From Paenibacillus sp. LHD-117 (GTDB lineage: Bacteria > Bacillota > Bacilli > Paenibacillales > Paenibacillaceae): a stretch of 64,000 nucleotides of DNA. The notes below the pieces were generated by a model. It was not told where the DNA came from. It did not search any database and saw nothing but the letters and a program-made list of their open reading frames with translations. Location of the stretch: assembly GCF_030929555.1 (NCBI RefSeq), contig NZ_JAVFVT010000032.1:1-64000 (forward strand), in the 5' to 3' direction. Both the position numbers and the translations under genes were made by a program. Positions 18,408 to 27,390 of the stretch are shown here, in pieces (positions within the stretch are counted from its first letter, which is position 1; each line of letters starts with the position of its first letter).

Positions 18408-21400
18408 ATGGATTCGGGAAGCAGAAAGCTGAGAAACAAGCCTATTCTATTCATGTTAGCCGTCATCATGTTTTTGACATCCTTCGGAACGGTGAGCGCG
18501 GCAGAGCCTCCGGAAGCGCCGGTCACCAATGTAGCGTCGGGCAAGAAGATAACGAGCAGCGTAGCCTTCTCCAAGATGGATGTGATTACAGACGGCGTTA
18601 AAAACACGAGTGCCTATTCGGAGGATTATCCGAACGGCAACGGATTGCAGTGGATTCAATTGGACCTTGGGAAGAGCTTCAATCTTTCGGAAATCAATAT
18701 TTGGCGCTATTGGAATGACGGAAGAACGTACCGTGATTTGATCGTCAGGCTGTCGGACCATTCCGATTTCTCTGGGGAAGTTACGACCGTATTCAATAAT
18801 GATACAAACAACAGCGCGGGATTCGGGATCGGCGCGGATCGGGAATACGTGGAGACAAGCGCGGGCAAGAGCATCCGTTTTGAAACCGCAGCCGCCAGAT
18901 ATGTAAGAATTTATTCCGGAGGAAGCACAGCCAATGCGAACAATCATTTCGTCGAGGTGGAAGTGATGGGCGCGGCGCCTCCTCCGACAACGATACCGGC
19001 CATACCGGATGGAAACGCTTATCCGATGGGGACTTCCCGCATCAATGCAAGCTGGAGTCTGCCGGACGGTGCGGCAGGGTATGACATCGAGGTGGACGGC
19101 GTCGTCGTCACCGATGTGACGATGCCGTATGGGCATAAAAATCTTGAAGAGAAGAGTACCCATACGTACCGGGTTAGGGCGAAAAATCACTTGGGGGTAA
19201 GCGATTGGAGTGAACCCTTCAACGGCACAACGCTGGCGCCGGTCACGGCAGGTCCAAGATTTATGGGTCCGAATCCGGGGCCGGCACAAGGGACGAATCC
19301 GAGCGTTGGCGTATTTGAGCTAAGTAATGCGATTCTATCCGCTTCGTTCCAGCTTGAGGGGAACAATCTGACACTAAAGGATTTCCGCAATAAAATGACC
19401 AGCGATATCAATCCGATACAAGCAGGGGAGCTCTTCGCATTGGAATTATCGGGTTCGACCTTCTTGACGGATTCGAATATGACGGCTGGAGAAGCAGTGC
19501 TTACACGTATTGACGGCGATACCAACAGCGAGAAGGTGGCGGGACGCGAGGATGGCTGGAAGGTAAGCGTGCCATTCACCTATACAAGCGGAGGCAAGAC
19601 TTTGATGGTGAATTGGAGCGCTGCGCTGCGCGACGGATCCAACTACATCACCCAAGATGTAATCTACAAAGCTGTTGCCGGAAGCTGGAATGTCACGAAG
19701 GTGAAGCTGATTGATATGACGGCTGCCGGAGTGGAGAAGGCGGGCGCGGTGGATGGCTCTCCTTTCTTCGCGGGAAAGGTATTCTTCGCTCAGGAGACGC
19801 CTGTGGCTAAGGTGAGCGTGAACGGAAATAAAGCGATTGCCTATGTAGATAGAGGCGATGCGACAATGGAGGGGCAATCGTTCGAGCAGAGTACGGTGAT
19901 TGGACTTTATCCCGGCAACCAGAAGCTCAGAGCGTTCCAGTATTATCTGGAGCGGGAGAGAGCGCAGGAGCATGACAGCTTCCTTCATTACAATTCCTGG
20001 TATGATCTGAGCTGGATATTCGATACCTATATGACGGAAGAAGATTCCTTGGAAATCATTAAGCTATGGGGCGAGAAGTTTATCGAACAGCGCGGAGCCC
20101 CACTTGAAAATTTCTTGTTTGATGACGGCTATGATGATTACAGCGGGGCGGCAACGACGATCTGGAATTTCAACCCCCTTACATATCCTAACGGCGCAGC
20201 AAATATGAAGAGTGCCGCGGAGGAGTACGGGGCAAGCCTGGGCTTTTGGTTAAGTCCAACCGGCGGCTATTATCACAAGCTTCCGGCTAGAGTTGCAATC
20301 GGGAAGAAGATGAGCGAGCCAACCGAAACGAAGGCCAGCGGCGGCGAGGAAATATTCAAGATGAGCGGGCCGAACTATTACAAGGTGTTTAAGGATGCCG
20401 TAACGAAGAAGCAGCTGGAGGAAGGCACCAAGCATTTCAAGTTTGACCGTACGGAAGGCATCGAGGATTTCCATGCGCTGCTGAAATTAACCGGCGAGAT
20501 GAGAGAAAATGATCCAACGGTATTTATTAATGCAACCGTCGGTACATGGGCTTCTCCATACTTTACGTTCTATGTGGATTCCATATGGCGCGGAGGAGGC
20601 GATATGGGGAAAGCCGGAAGCGGGACCATTCGCCAGCAGTGGATCAATTATCGCGACAAGGTGAGCCGGGATTTGCTTCAGAGAAACCCGTATTACCCGC
20701 TCAACTCCTTAATGGTGCACGGAATCGTCCATTCCCGGTTCGGGCAAGGAGCTTGGGTTAGCCATGAAAGCGGGACGGAGAGCGGACCGCTGCTGGATAT
20801 GACGAAAGAGGCGAACCTGAAGGACTTCTCGGATGAAGTATGGTCATACTTTGCATCCGGTTATAATCTGCAGGAGCTGTATATTCGTCCGACGTCCGAT
20901 TATACCACGGATCAGATGTGGGATATTCTAGCCGAAGCATCCGCATGGGCCGAATTGAACCATGACGTGCTTCTGGATTCGCATTTTATTGGAGGAGATC
21001 CGGGACAAGAGGCTTACGGAATCGCGTCTTATGCATTGACGAAGGGAGTGCTTATGCTCCGCAACCCTTCGAGCGCGAGCCAAACGATAAATGTGGACGT
21101 TAACTCGGCTTTCATGCTGCCAGCAGGCGCCAAAGCCAATTATCGACTCGTGAATAAGCTGCAGGAGGAAACGGATCTGCATCTTAAGTCGGGTGAGTCG
21201 CATGCCATTACGATTCCTGCTCATTCGATCCTATTGTATGAGGCCTATCCGGAAGGGACCGAGGTCATTCCAGGCGAGGGTGGAATCCCAAGCGAGCTAT
21301 CCGCCACCCTCGACGGACCGAATGCCGTCGATGCAGGGGAAACGTTCCGGGTAACATTCGGTTTGAATGGCGTGGCGTCCAAGGTATTGGGGCAAGACAT

Positions 21401-21893
21401 TACAATCGAGTATGATGCGGATGTGTTGGAATTTGTGTCTGCCGCATCGCTGCTAAATGGAGTCAAGCTAATAGAACCTATAAAGCATACGCCGGGCAAG
21501 CTGCAGATGATCCTGTTCAGTGAAGGGATCCGGAACGCCGTCAGCGGGAATGAGCAGGTGTTGGAATTAACATTCACCGCGAAGGCTGCGGAACAGTCAG
21601 TGACGGGAACGGTGTCCGTATCGAAAGCGATACTGGGCGACGAGCATGGCGCCGAGTCCGAGCCGAGCCTGTCTAGTTTAACGATACGTATTAACGGTGC
21701 GTCACCTGGAAATCCGATTGATTTGAACAACGATGGCAAGGTGACGATTGGAGATTTGGCGATTGTGGCGGTTCATTACGGAAAGAATTCAACCAGCCCG
21801 GATTGGCAGCAATGGAAGAAGGCCGATCTGAGCGGTGACGGAGAGATCGGGCTTGAAGACCTTGCAGCTGTAGCATCCAAGATATTGGAATAA
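18408..21893 (+). CDS. Secreted clan GH-D enzyme (alpha-Gal/alpha-GalNAc-ase-like) with cohesin-dockerin
   Basis: This 1161-residue secreted enzyme probably acts on terminal alpha-galactose or alpha-GalNAc. Order: signal peptide (about 1-29), F5/8 type C (CBM32-like) module (about 37-185), Fn3 (about 187-275), a supersandwich plus (beta/alpha)8 barrel (about 280-945), cohesin (about 955-1085) and dockerin. The barrel shows HYNSWYDLSWIFD, FLFDDGYDD and FKFDRTEG, whose Asp fits the GH27/GH36 nucleophile strand. YVDSIWRGGGD is the candidate acid/base region. The match to GH36 is distant, so the exact family is open. AAGGAGGGG precedes the ATG. Its F5/8 module is a close relative of the one at the end of the beta-helix protein (25378). 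The dockerin has DLNNDGKVTIGDL and DLSGDGEIGLEDL. Confidence 0.75.
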   Translation: MDSGSRKLRNKPILFMLAVIMFLTSFGTVSAAEPPEAPVTNVASGKKITSSVAFSKMDVITDGVKNTSAYSEDYPNGNGLQWIQLDLGKSFNLSEINIWRYWNDGRTYRDLIVRLSDHSDFSGEVTTVFNNDTNNSAGFGIGADREYVETSAGKSIRFETAAARYVRIYSGGSTANANNHFVEVEVMGAAPPPTTIPAIPDGNAYPMGTSRINASWSLPDGAAGYDIEVDGVVVTDVTMPYGHKNLEEKSTHTYRVRAKNHLGVSDWSEPFNGTTLAPVTAGPRFMGPNPGPAQGTNPSVGVFELSNAILSASFQLEGNNLTLKDFRNKMTSDINPIQAGELFALELSGSTFLTDSNMTAGEAVLTRIDGDTNSEKVAGREDGWKVSVPFTYTSGGKTLMVNWSAALRDGSNYITQDVIYKAVAGSWNVTKVKLIDMTAAGVEKAGAVDGSPFFAGKVFFAQETPVAKVSVNGNKAIAYVDRGDATMEGQSFEQSTVIGLYPGNQKLRAFQYYLERERAQEHDSFLHYNSWYDLSWIFDTYMTEEDSLEIIKLWGEKFIEQRGAPLENFLFDDGYDDYSGAATTIWNFNPLTYPNGAANMKSAAEEYGASLGFWLSPTGGYYHKLPARVAIGKKMSEPTETKASGGEEIFKMSGPNYYKVFKDAVTKKQLEEGTKHFKFDRTEGIEDFHALLKLTGEMRENDPTVFINATVGTWASPYFTFYVDSIWRGGGDMGKAGSGTIRQQWINYRDKVSRDLLQRNPYYPLNSLMVHGIVHSRFGQGAWVSHESGTESGPLLDMTKEANLKDFSDEVWSYFASGYNLQELYIRPTSDYTTDQMWDILAEASAWAELNHDVLLDSHFIGGDPGQEAYGIASYALTKGVLMLRNPSSASQTINVDVNSAFMLPAGAKANYRLVNKLQEETDLHLKSGESHAITIPAHSILLYEAYPEGTEVIPGEGGIPSELSATLDGPNAVDAGETFRVTFGLNGVASKVLGQDITIEYDADVLEFVSAASLLNGVKLIEPIKHTPGKLQMILFSEGIRNAVSGNEQVLELTFTAKAAEQSVTGTVSVSKAILGDEHGAESEPSLSSLTIRINGASPGNPIDLNNDGKVTIGDLAIVAVHYGKNSTSPDWQQWKKADLSGDGEIGLEDLAAVASKILE

Positions 21894-21901
21894 GGACATC
21901 T

Positions 21902-21940
21902 AAAGGGACATCCAGTCGGCGATCGACGGGATGTCCCTTT
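21902..21940. terminator. Bidirectional terminator between convergent genes
   Basis: AAAGGGACATCC (21902-21913) pairs perfectly with GGATGTCCCTTT (21929-21940). It lies between the plus-strand GH-D enzyme and the minus-strand histidine kinase and has A/T ends on both sides, so it can serve both. Confidence 0.75.
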
Positions 21941-21958
21941 ATGGTGGATCGCAAGGCG

Positions 21959-23746
21959 TTAATCATGATGTTTGGAAGGAAATGCTAGCAGGATTGGCAG
22001 ATTTATCCGAACCATGGTGCCGTTTCCGTGCCAGCTGTTGATCTCGATGCCGTAATCCTTCCCGTAATGGAGGCGAACCCGGTCGTTCACGTTTTTAATG
22101 CCGATATGTTGGTTCGCAGAGCGGTCCCTGGAGCGCAAGGTATTCCTGAGCTGCTCCAGCCGCTCCAGCTCCATGCCGACGCCGTTGTCCGTCACGATAA
22201 TCTCCATCTGCCGGTTCTCCCTGAGCACTGCCTGAATGACGACCTTACCTCCGCTCGCATGCGGCTCGAGGCCGTGAATCAGCGCATTCTCGACAATAGG
22301 CTGAATGATCATCTTCGGAATAAGGACGCCATGCAGCTCCTCCGCTGTATACTGCTCGAACTCGATTCTTCCCGGGAATCTTCCTTGATGAATCGTAATA
22401 TAGGAGCCGATAATCTTCAGCTCCTCCTCCAGCGTCACCTCGTTCGTCCCCTTAATGCTATAGCGCAGCATCCGGCTTAAGGCTGCGGTCATTTCGTAAA
22501 TGTCCCGATTTCCCTTCACAATGGCAATGCCCTTGATCGCATCGAGCGTATTGCTAAGAAAGTGAGGATTGATCTGACTCTGCAGGAACGACATCTCCGC
22601 GCGCTGCCGCTCGATGTCGACTTGATAGAGCTCGCCCGTCGTATCCAGCAGCTGCTGCGTTAGATCGTTTATCCGGTTCAGCATCGTGTTGAACTGGGTC
22701 GATATCACCTCGATCTCGGCGTAGCCCTCCAGCTCGACCTTCGAATGCAGCACCTCGAGATTGCCGCTCTTTAGCCGCTTCATAAATGCGATCAGCTTCC
22801 CAAGCGGCTTCAGTATATTCATCATCAGAATGGTATACGGAATCGTGACGAGCACGAGGGTCACGATCAGCATGATGTAGCTGGTGCGCTTCAGTACTTT
22901 CAGTTCCTTGATGAGATTGCCGATCGGAACGGCAGATAATATATTGCCGTTAATTTCCGGCAGAGCAAAGGATTGAATCGCATACGACTTCCCGCCTATC
23001 TTCTCGAGGACTGCGTTCTCCCCATAACCGGAATAGAGGGCTAGCCGTTCCTTGTCCAGATCCAGCACCATCCCCGCCGCGTTGGCGAAGGCCAGCTGGC
23101 CGTTCGTTCTGAGGTAGAAGCTTGTGCCCGACAACCTGGGAAACTTCTCGATCTCCGATTGAATGGATTTGGCGTCGAGAACGACTGCAATAAAGCCGAT
23201 TTTCTCTCCATACCGATACGTGTCGAGCGATGCGAACAGATTCATGCCGAAGAGGAAGGAATCATTGACAAGCGACGGATCATCCGTAATAAACCCGCCG
23301 TATTCGACGCTGACTTCATGTTCGTCCAGCTTGTCCATCAATCTTTGCGCCAGGCCGATTTTGCCGGTCAGCGAGATGTGCTTGCCGGAAGCGTTCACAA
23401 TAATAATGTCGCTTATATCAGGGTTGGTGCTTTGGATAACGCCCATTAGGCTATTTACTTTCTTCGAAAGCTCGTACGTTCTCAGATTATCGCTCTCTGC
23501 CAGGAAGTCCTGCACGGTCGTGTCATAACCGAGATTAATCATAATCCCCGATATTTTGGCATAGTTGTCGGACACCCGCTGCTTCAGATTGGATACCAGC
23601 TCCATGTTATATTGCGTGTTCTGATTCACGATCACCTCGCTGGATTGCCGGAACGCCACAATGCTGACCAGCGGGATGACGGCAAGGAGGATCACGCCGA
23701 TCGCCAGCACCTGCGTTCGAATGGAAAGCTTGCTGAACGCTCTCAT
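21959..23746 (-). CDS. YesM-type sensor histidine kinase (second system)
   Basis: This membrane kinase of about 595 residues starts at the ATG at 23746, which overlaps the stop of the response regulator by four bases (ATGA). It has an N-terminal helix (about 12-32), an extracellular Cache-like sensor to about 285, a second helix (about 292-312) and a HAMP segment. The His_kinase motif SQINPHFLSN carries phospho-acceptor His395. The GHKL ATPase shows PIVENALIHGLEP and VTDNGVGMELE. The tight overlap means translational coupling with its partner regulator. It faces the GH-D enzyme across a shared terminator and may control the esterase/sialidase block or the beta-helix gene. Confidence 0.93.
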   Translation of the reverse strand: MRAFSKLSIRTQVLAIGVILLAVIPLVSIVAFRQSSEVIVNQNTQYNMELVSNLKQRVSDNYAKISGIMINLGYDTTVQDFLAESDNLRTYELSKKVNSLMGVIQSTNPDISDIIIVNASGKHISLTGKIGLAQRLMDKLDEHEVSVEYGGFITDDPSLVNDSFLFGMNLFASLDTYRYGEKIGFIAVVLDAKSIQSEIEKFPRLSGTSFYLRTNGQLAFANAAGMVLDLDKERLALYSGYGENAVLEKIGGKSYAIQSFALPEINGNILSAVPIGNLIKELKVLKRTSYIMLIVTLVLVTIPYTILMMNILKPLGKLIAFMKRLKSGNLEVLHSKVELEGYAEIEVISTQFNTMLNRINDLTQQLLDTTGELYQVDIERQRAEMSFLQSQINPHFLSNTLDAIKGIAIVKGNRDIYEMTAALSRMLRYSIKGTNEVTLEEELKIIGSYITIHQGRFPGRIEFEQYTAEELHGVLIPKMIIQPIVENALIHGLEPHASGGKVVIQAVLRENRQMEIIVTDNGVGMELERLEQLRNTLRSRDRSANQHIGIKNVNDRVRLHYGKDYGIEINSWHGNGTMVRINLPILLAFPSKHHD

Positions 23747-25167
23747 CGCGATTCCCTGTACTGCGTCGGCGTCATGCCGTTCAGCCGTTTGAAGATGCGG
23801 GTGAAGTAAAAGTAGTCGTTGAAGCCGCATTTTTCGCCGATTTGGCTAATCGTCATGTCGGTCTCGGCCAGCAGCTTGCAGGCATACTGGATACGCTGAC
23901 GGGACAAGTATTCCACGAAGTTTTCACCTACTTCTTTCTTGAACAGCTGCGACAAATAAGTGGGGCTTAGGTAAAACTTGTCGGACAAGCTCTGGATCGA
24001 TATTTCCTGATTGAAGTGATGATGGATATAGGTAAGGATTTCTTTGATGCGGTTATGCGTCACGCCGGCGAGCCTCGAGGACAACTCGTCGGATAGATGG
24101 TTCAGCGTATGCTTGACCAAATAATCGATCATGGCGTCGGAATGGCCATAATCGTAGTACAGCTGATCGTAGCCCTCCAGAAACCGGGCATTCGCCTTGA
24201 CGCCTCCCCTTGTGAACAGGTACATGACCGTATTATAGATCATGTACGCATCCTTGATCGTTAACGCGCTGCGGTGGAACAACGGCCGGCAGGACTCCAT
24301 CACAAACACGAACCGCATACGATCCTTCTGGGCAAGCGCGCCGGCCAGCTCCGACAGCAGCTCGTCCCTCGTCGTCTCCAAAGTCGCAATCGGCCGATAA
24401 ACGCCGCCTTTTCCTGTCGAGAAGCTGCCGTAGGCCGCTACGGATGCCGCTTCAAGCGATGCTTCCAGCCCGGCAGAACTTGCCGAGGAAGGGCCGATCC
24501 CGATGCTGTATTCGACGGCGCCGCCTGACAAGTCGAGCGAGCTCAGGAAGCTGTCGACCAGATGGCTGTAGAGGAGGAAACCCACCCGTCTCTTATTCAT
24601 GCGGAAGCGGATATGATGAATGTCACGGTGAAGCACGTGCACATAGCCTTGTACGACAATCGGCGTGACGGGCATCACCGCGCTTGCCGGCATGCCGGCA
24701 GCCTTCAGCTTCTCCGCCAGCAATTGCTCGTTTCCGGAGCACAATATTTCATACAGCTCTTGAGCGTCTTGCTCCGGCTCCGGCCCGGAACGGTGCTTCA
24801 GCGACAGCGAGAGCTTGGCTAACATGCTCTCGATTTCCTCGATTTCGAACGGCTTCAGACAATAGCCGAAGGTGCCATAGTTGAGCGCCTTCTGGGCGTA
24901 AGCAAATTCCGCGTGGCCGCTGAGCACGGCGAATATCGTATGCGGGGAGATTTCCTTGCCGCGCTTGATTAACTCCAGTCCGTTCACGAGCGGCATCTTA
25001 ATATCGGTCAGGACGAAGTCCGGCTGCAGCTTCTCGATCAGCTCCAGCCCTTCCTGACCGTTCTCCGCTTCTCCCACGACTTGAAAGCCACATGTTTCCC
25101 AGCGTACGCCGGCTTTGATCCCCTCTACAATCCATCGTTCATCATCGACGATTACCGCTTTGTACAC
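23743..25167 (-). CDS. YesN-type response regulator (second system)
   Basis: This 474-residue regulator begins with GTG at 25167, preceded on the minus strand by AAAGGGGG; an upstream ATG would add 12 residues without a good ribosome site. The receiver domain (1-120) has DDE at 8-10, Asp55 in VLTDIKMPLVNG and the conserved Lys in CLKPFE. The C-terminal AraC domain (about 370-474) has DKFYLSPTYLSQLFKKEVG and KCGFNDYFYFTRIFKRLNG. It diverges from the beta-helix gene at 25378, whose promoter lies in the shared 210-base gap. Confidence 0.93.
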   Translation of the reverse strand: MYKAVIVDDERWIVEGIKAGVRWETCGFQVVGEAENGQEGLELIEKLQPDFVLTDIKMPLVNGLELIKRGKEISPHTIFAVLSGHAEFAYAQKALNYGTFGYCLKPFEIEEIESMLAKLSLSLKHRSGPEPEQDAQELYEILCSGNEQLLAEKLKAAGMPASAVMPVTPIVVQGYVHVLHRDIHHIRFRMNKRRVGFLLYSHLVDSFLSSLDLSGGAVEYSIGIGPSSASSAGLEASLEAASVAAYGSFSTGKGGVYRPIATLETTRDELLSELAGALAQKDRMRFVFVMESCRPLFHRSALTIKDAYMIYNTVMYLFTRGGVKANARFLEGYDQLYYDYGHSDAMIDYLVKHTLNHLSDELSSRLAGVTHNRIKEILTYIHHHFNQEISIQSLSDKFYLSPTYLSQLFKKEVGENFVEYLSRQRIQYACKLLAETDMTISQIGEKCGFNDYFYFTRIFKRLNGMTPTQYRESR

Positions 25168-25266
25168 AGCAAAGCCCCCTTTACAGCAATCGTACCCGAG
25201 CATCCTCGCGGTTTCGTATAGAAAAAAATAAGATAAATATGCGTAAAACTATGATTTCGAAAAAAA

Positions 25267-25282
25267 GTAAGCACTTTCATAA
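25267..25282. promoter_or_regulatory. cre-like site upstream of beta-helix gene
   Basis: GTAAGCACTTTCATAA resembles half of a catabolite-responsive element. Its 14-base core AAGCACTTTCATAA is identical to 32624-32637, upstream of the second importer. The exact repeat in two promoter regions argues for a functional site. Confidence 0.4.
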
Positions 25283-25377
25283 TAATGAACAATGATTACA
25301 CCATTTTATCTATACAATGCAAAGCTAATTATTCATTATAATATGGCTGAATATATGATGGAAGGGGTTGTAGGAAG

Positions 25378-27375
25378 ATGTTGTTACCGGTAAAAAGTGG
25401 ATTGAGCGCGTTGCTTGTGTTTGTGATGGTTTTGGCTGCATGGCCTGTAAGCGTTGCCAAAGTGCATGCGCAGAACGCGACGTATTATGTCGATTCGGTT
25501 GGCGGGAACGACGGCAATAATGGATTGTCCCAGAGTTCGGCATGGAAGACGCTTGCCAATGTGAATGCGGCGGTCTTCGGCCCGGGCGACCGGATCTTGT
25601 TCAAGGCCGGCGGCGTGTGGAACGGGGAGCTATGGCCGAAGGGCTCTGGCGCAAGCGGGAATCCGATCATAATCGATATGTACGGAACCGGCAGCAAGCC
25701 CGCGTTTGTGGGCAGTCAGACATCCAATCAGACGCTGAAGCTGTCCAATCAGGAGTATTGGGAGATCAACAACCTCGATATTTCCGCCAATTACAGCGAT
25801 TCGTTCACGCGGCGCGGCATTTATGTCCATGCCAAGGATTTCGGCACGATAGATCACTTGTATTTCTACAATCTCGTCATTCATGACATATGGCCGAATA
25901 TCCCTCACACGAACAACAATACAGCCAAGGATACCGGCGGCATGTTCTTCCAAATCGAGGGGGGAACGACGGTAACAAATTTCAACGACATTCGGATCGA
26001 AAACAACACGATTCGCGATTTGGACCGCGAAGCCATTACGCTGACTTGGACCTCTTGGTCGAACCGAACGGGAGAGACGGGCGGCTTGGGCCCATGGACG
26101 GGCAGTACGAACGTGGTTATCCGGAACAATTTCATGTCCAATATCGGCGGAGACGGCATCGTCGCGCAGGGGCTTCAATCGCCGCTGATCGAATACAACA
26201 CGATCGACGGCTTCGGCTCCCGCAATTACAACGTCAGTTACAACGCCGGCATGTGGGCGTACTCTACGGATGACGCCGTGTTTCAATACAACGAAGCGTA
26301 CAACGGGAAAACGACGAAGGACGGCATGGCGTGGGACGCCGACGCCAGAACGAACCGCACGTTGTTCCAATACAATTACAGCCATGACAACGAAGGCGGA
26401 GCGATGCTTTTCATCAGCTACGGAACGGAATATTCGCGCGACGCGGTCTACCGTTACAATATTAGCCAGAACGACCGCAACTATCTCATTACGGCGACGA
26501 ACCCGATTAATGCAAGCTTGTATAATAACGTGTTCTACGTCAAAAGCGATATAACCGCCAGAATGTTCAATACGAACAGCGGCACGGCTTCGTTTAAAAA
26601 CAATATTTTCTATTACATGGGCAATACGACGGCAAATAGCTGGGGAGTTTCCTATACCTACAGCAACAATACCTTCTTCGGCAATTTTTCTTCGACGCCT
26701 AACGACCCGAATAAGCTGACGACGGATCCGAAGTTCGTTAATCCCGGAACAGGAGGGATCGGACGAAGCACGCTGGCGGGTTATCAGCTGCAGAGCGATT
26801 CGCCTTCCGTCAACAGCGGCATTGCTGTTGGGGGCAACGGCGGACGCGACTTCTGGGGCAATCCGTTGTATGCGGGCAGCCCGGACCGCGGCATGCACGA
26901 GCACCCGGCGGGAACGGCAATGCCGACAAACGTTGCGGCCGGCAAGCCGGCGACCTCCAGCAGCTTTATCAACAATCCGGAACGCGTGACGGACGGAGTG
27001 ACGAGCCCCGCAAGCAGCTACGCCGGATTGGATCAAGGTCTGCAGTGGACGAAGATCGATCTGGGAGCCGTCTATAATGTGAGCGAAGTCAAGCTGTGGA
27101 GATATTACGACGGAGGCAGAACGTATAAGGATGTCATCGTTCAGCTGTCGAATGACCCTAACTTCGCAAGCGGCGTGACGACCGTGTTCAACAACGACGG
27201 CAATAACAGCGCCGGCTTTGGAGTTGGAACGAATGCGGAGTATGCGGAGACGGCCTCCGGCAAGTCGATCGCCTTCGCTCCGGCTTTGGCCCGCTACGTA
27301 AGGATTTGGTCGAACGGCAGCTCAGTGAATGTCTGGAATCACCTCGTAGAAGCTCAAGTGATGGGTACACCCTAA
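25378..27375 (+). CDS. Secreted right-handed beta-helix enzyme, GH136-like, with CBM32-like module
   Basis: This 665-residue secreted protein has a signal peptide (about 1-32), a parallel beta-helix (about 35-510) and a C-terminal F5/8 type C module (about 520-664). The helix begins with YYVDSVGGNDGNNGLS and contains repeated coils such as FQYNYSHDNEGGAM. The motif DGMAWDAD has Asp315 and Asp322 seven residues apart. As I recall, the two catalytic Asp of GH136 lacto-N-biosidases are also seven apart, and those enzymes need a partner chaperone; the next gene encodes a foldase-like protein. A polysaccharide lyase is the main alternative. It has no cohesin or dockerin, unlike the larger enzymes here. 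Confidence 0.65.
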   Translation: MLLPVKSGLSALLVFVMVLAAWPVSVAKVHAQNATYYVDSVGGNDGNNGLSQSSAWKTLANVNAAVFGPGDRILFKAGGVWNGELWPKGSGASGNPIIIDMYGTGSKPAFVGSQTSNQTLKLSNQEYWEINNLDISANYSDSFTRRGIYVHAKDFGTIDHLYFYNLVIHDIWPNIPHTNNNTAKDTGGMFFQIEGGTTVTNFNDIRIENNTIRDLDREAITLTWTSWSNRTGETGGLGPWTGSTNVVIRNNFMSNIGGDGIVAQGLQSPLIEYNTIDGFGSRNYNVSYNAGMWAYSTDDAVFQYNEAYNGKTTKDGMAWDADARTNRTLFQYNYSHDNEGGAMLFISYGTEYSRDAVYRYNISQNDRNYLITATNPINASLYNNVFYVKSDITARMFNTNSGTASFKNNIFYYMGNTTANSWGVSYTYSNNTFFGNFSSTPNDPNKLTTDPKFVNPGTGGIGRSTLAGYQLQSDSPSVNSGIAVGGNGGRDFWGNPLYAGSPDRGMHEHPAGTAMPTNVAAGKPATSSSFINNPERVTDGVTSPASSYAGLDQGLQWTKIDLGAVYNVSEVKLWRYYDGGRTYKDVIVQLSNDPNFASGVTTVFNNDGNNSAGFGVGTNAEYAETASGKSIAFAPALARYVRIWSNGSSVNVWNHLVEAQVMGTP

Positions 27376-27390
27376 GGAAGGGTGAACGAA

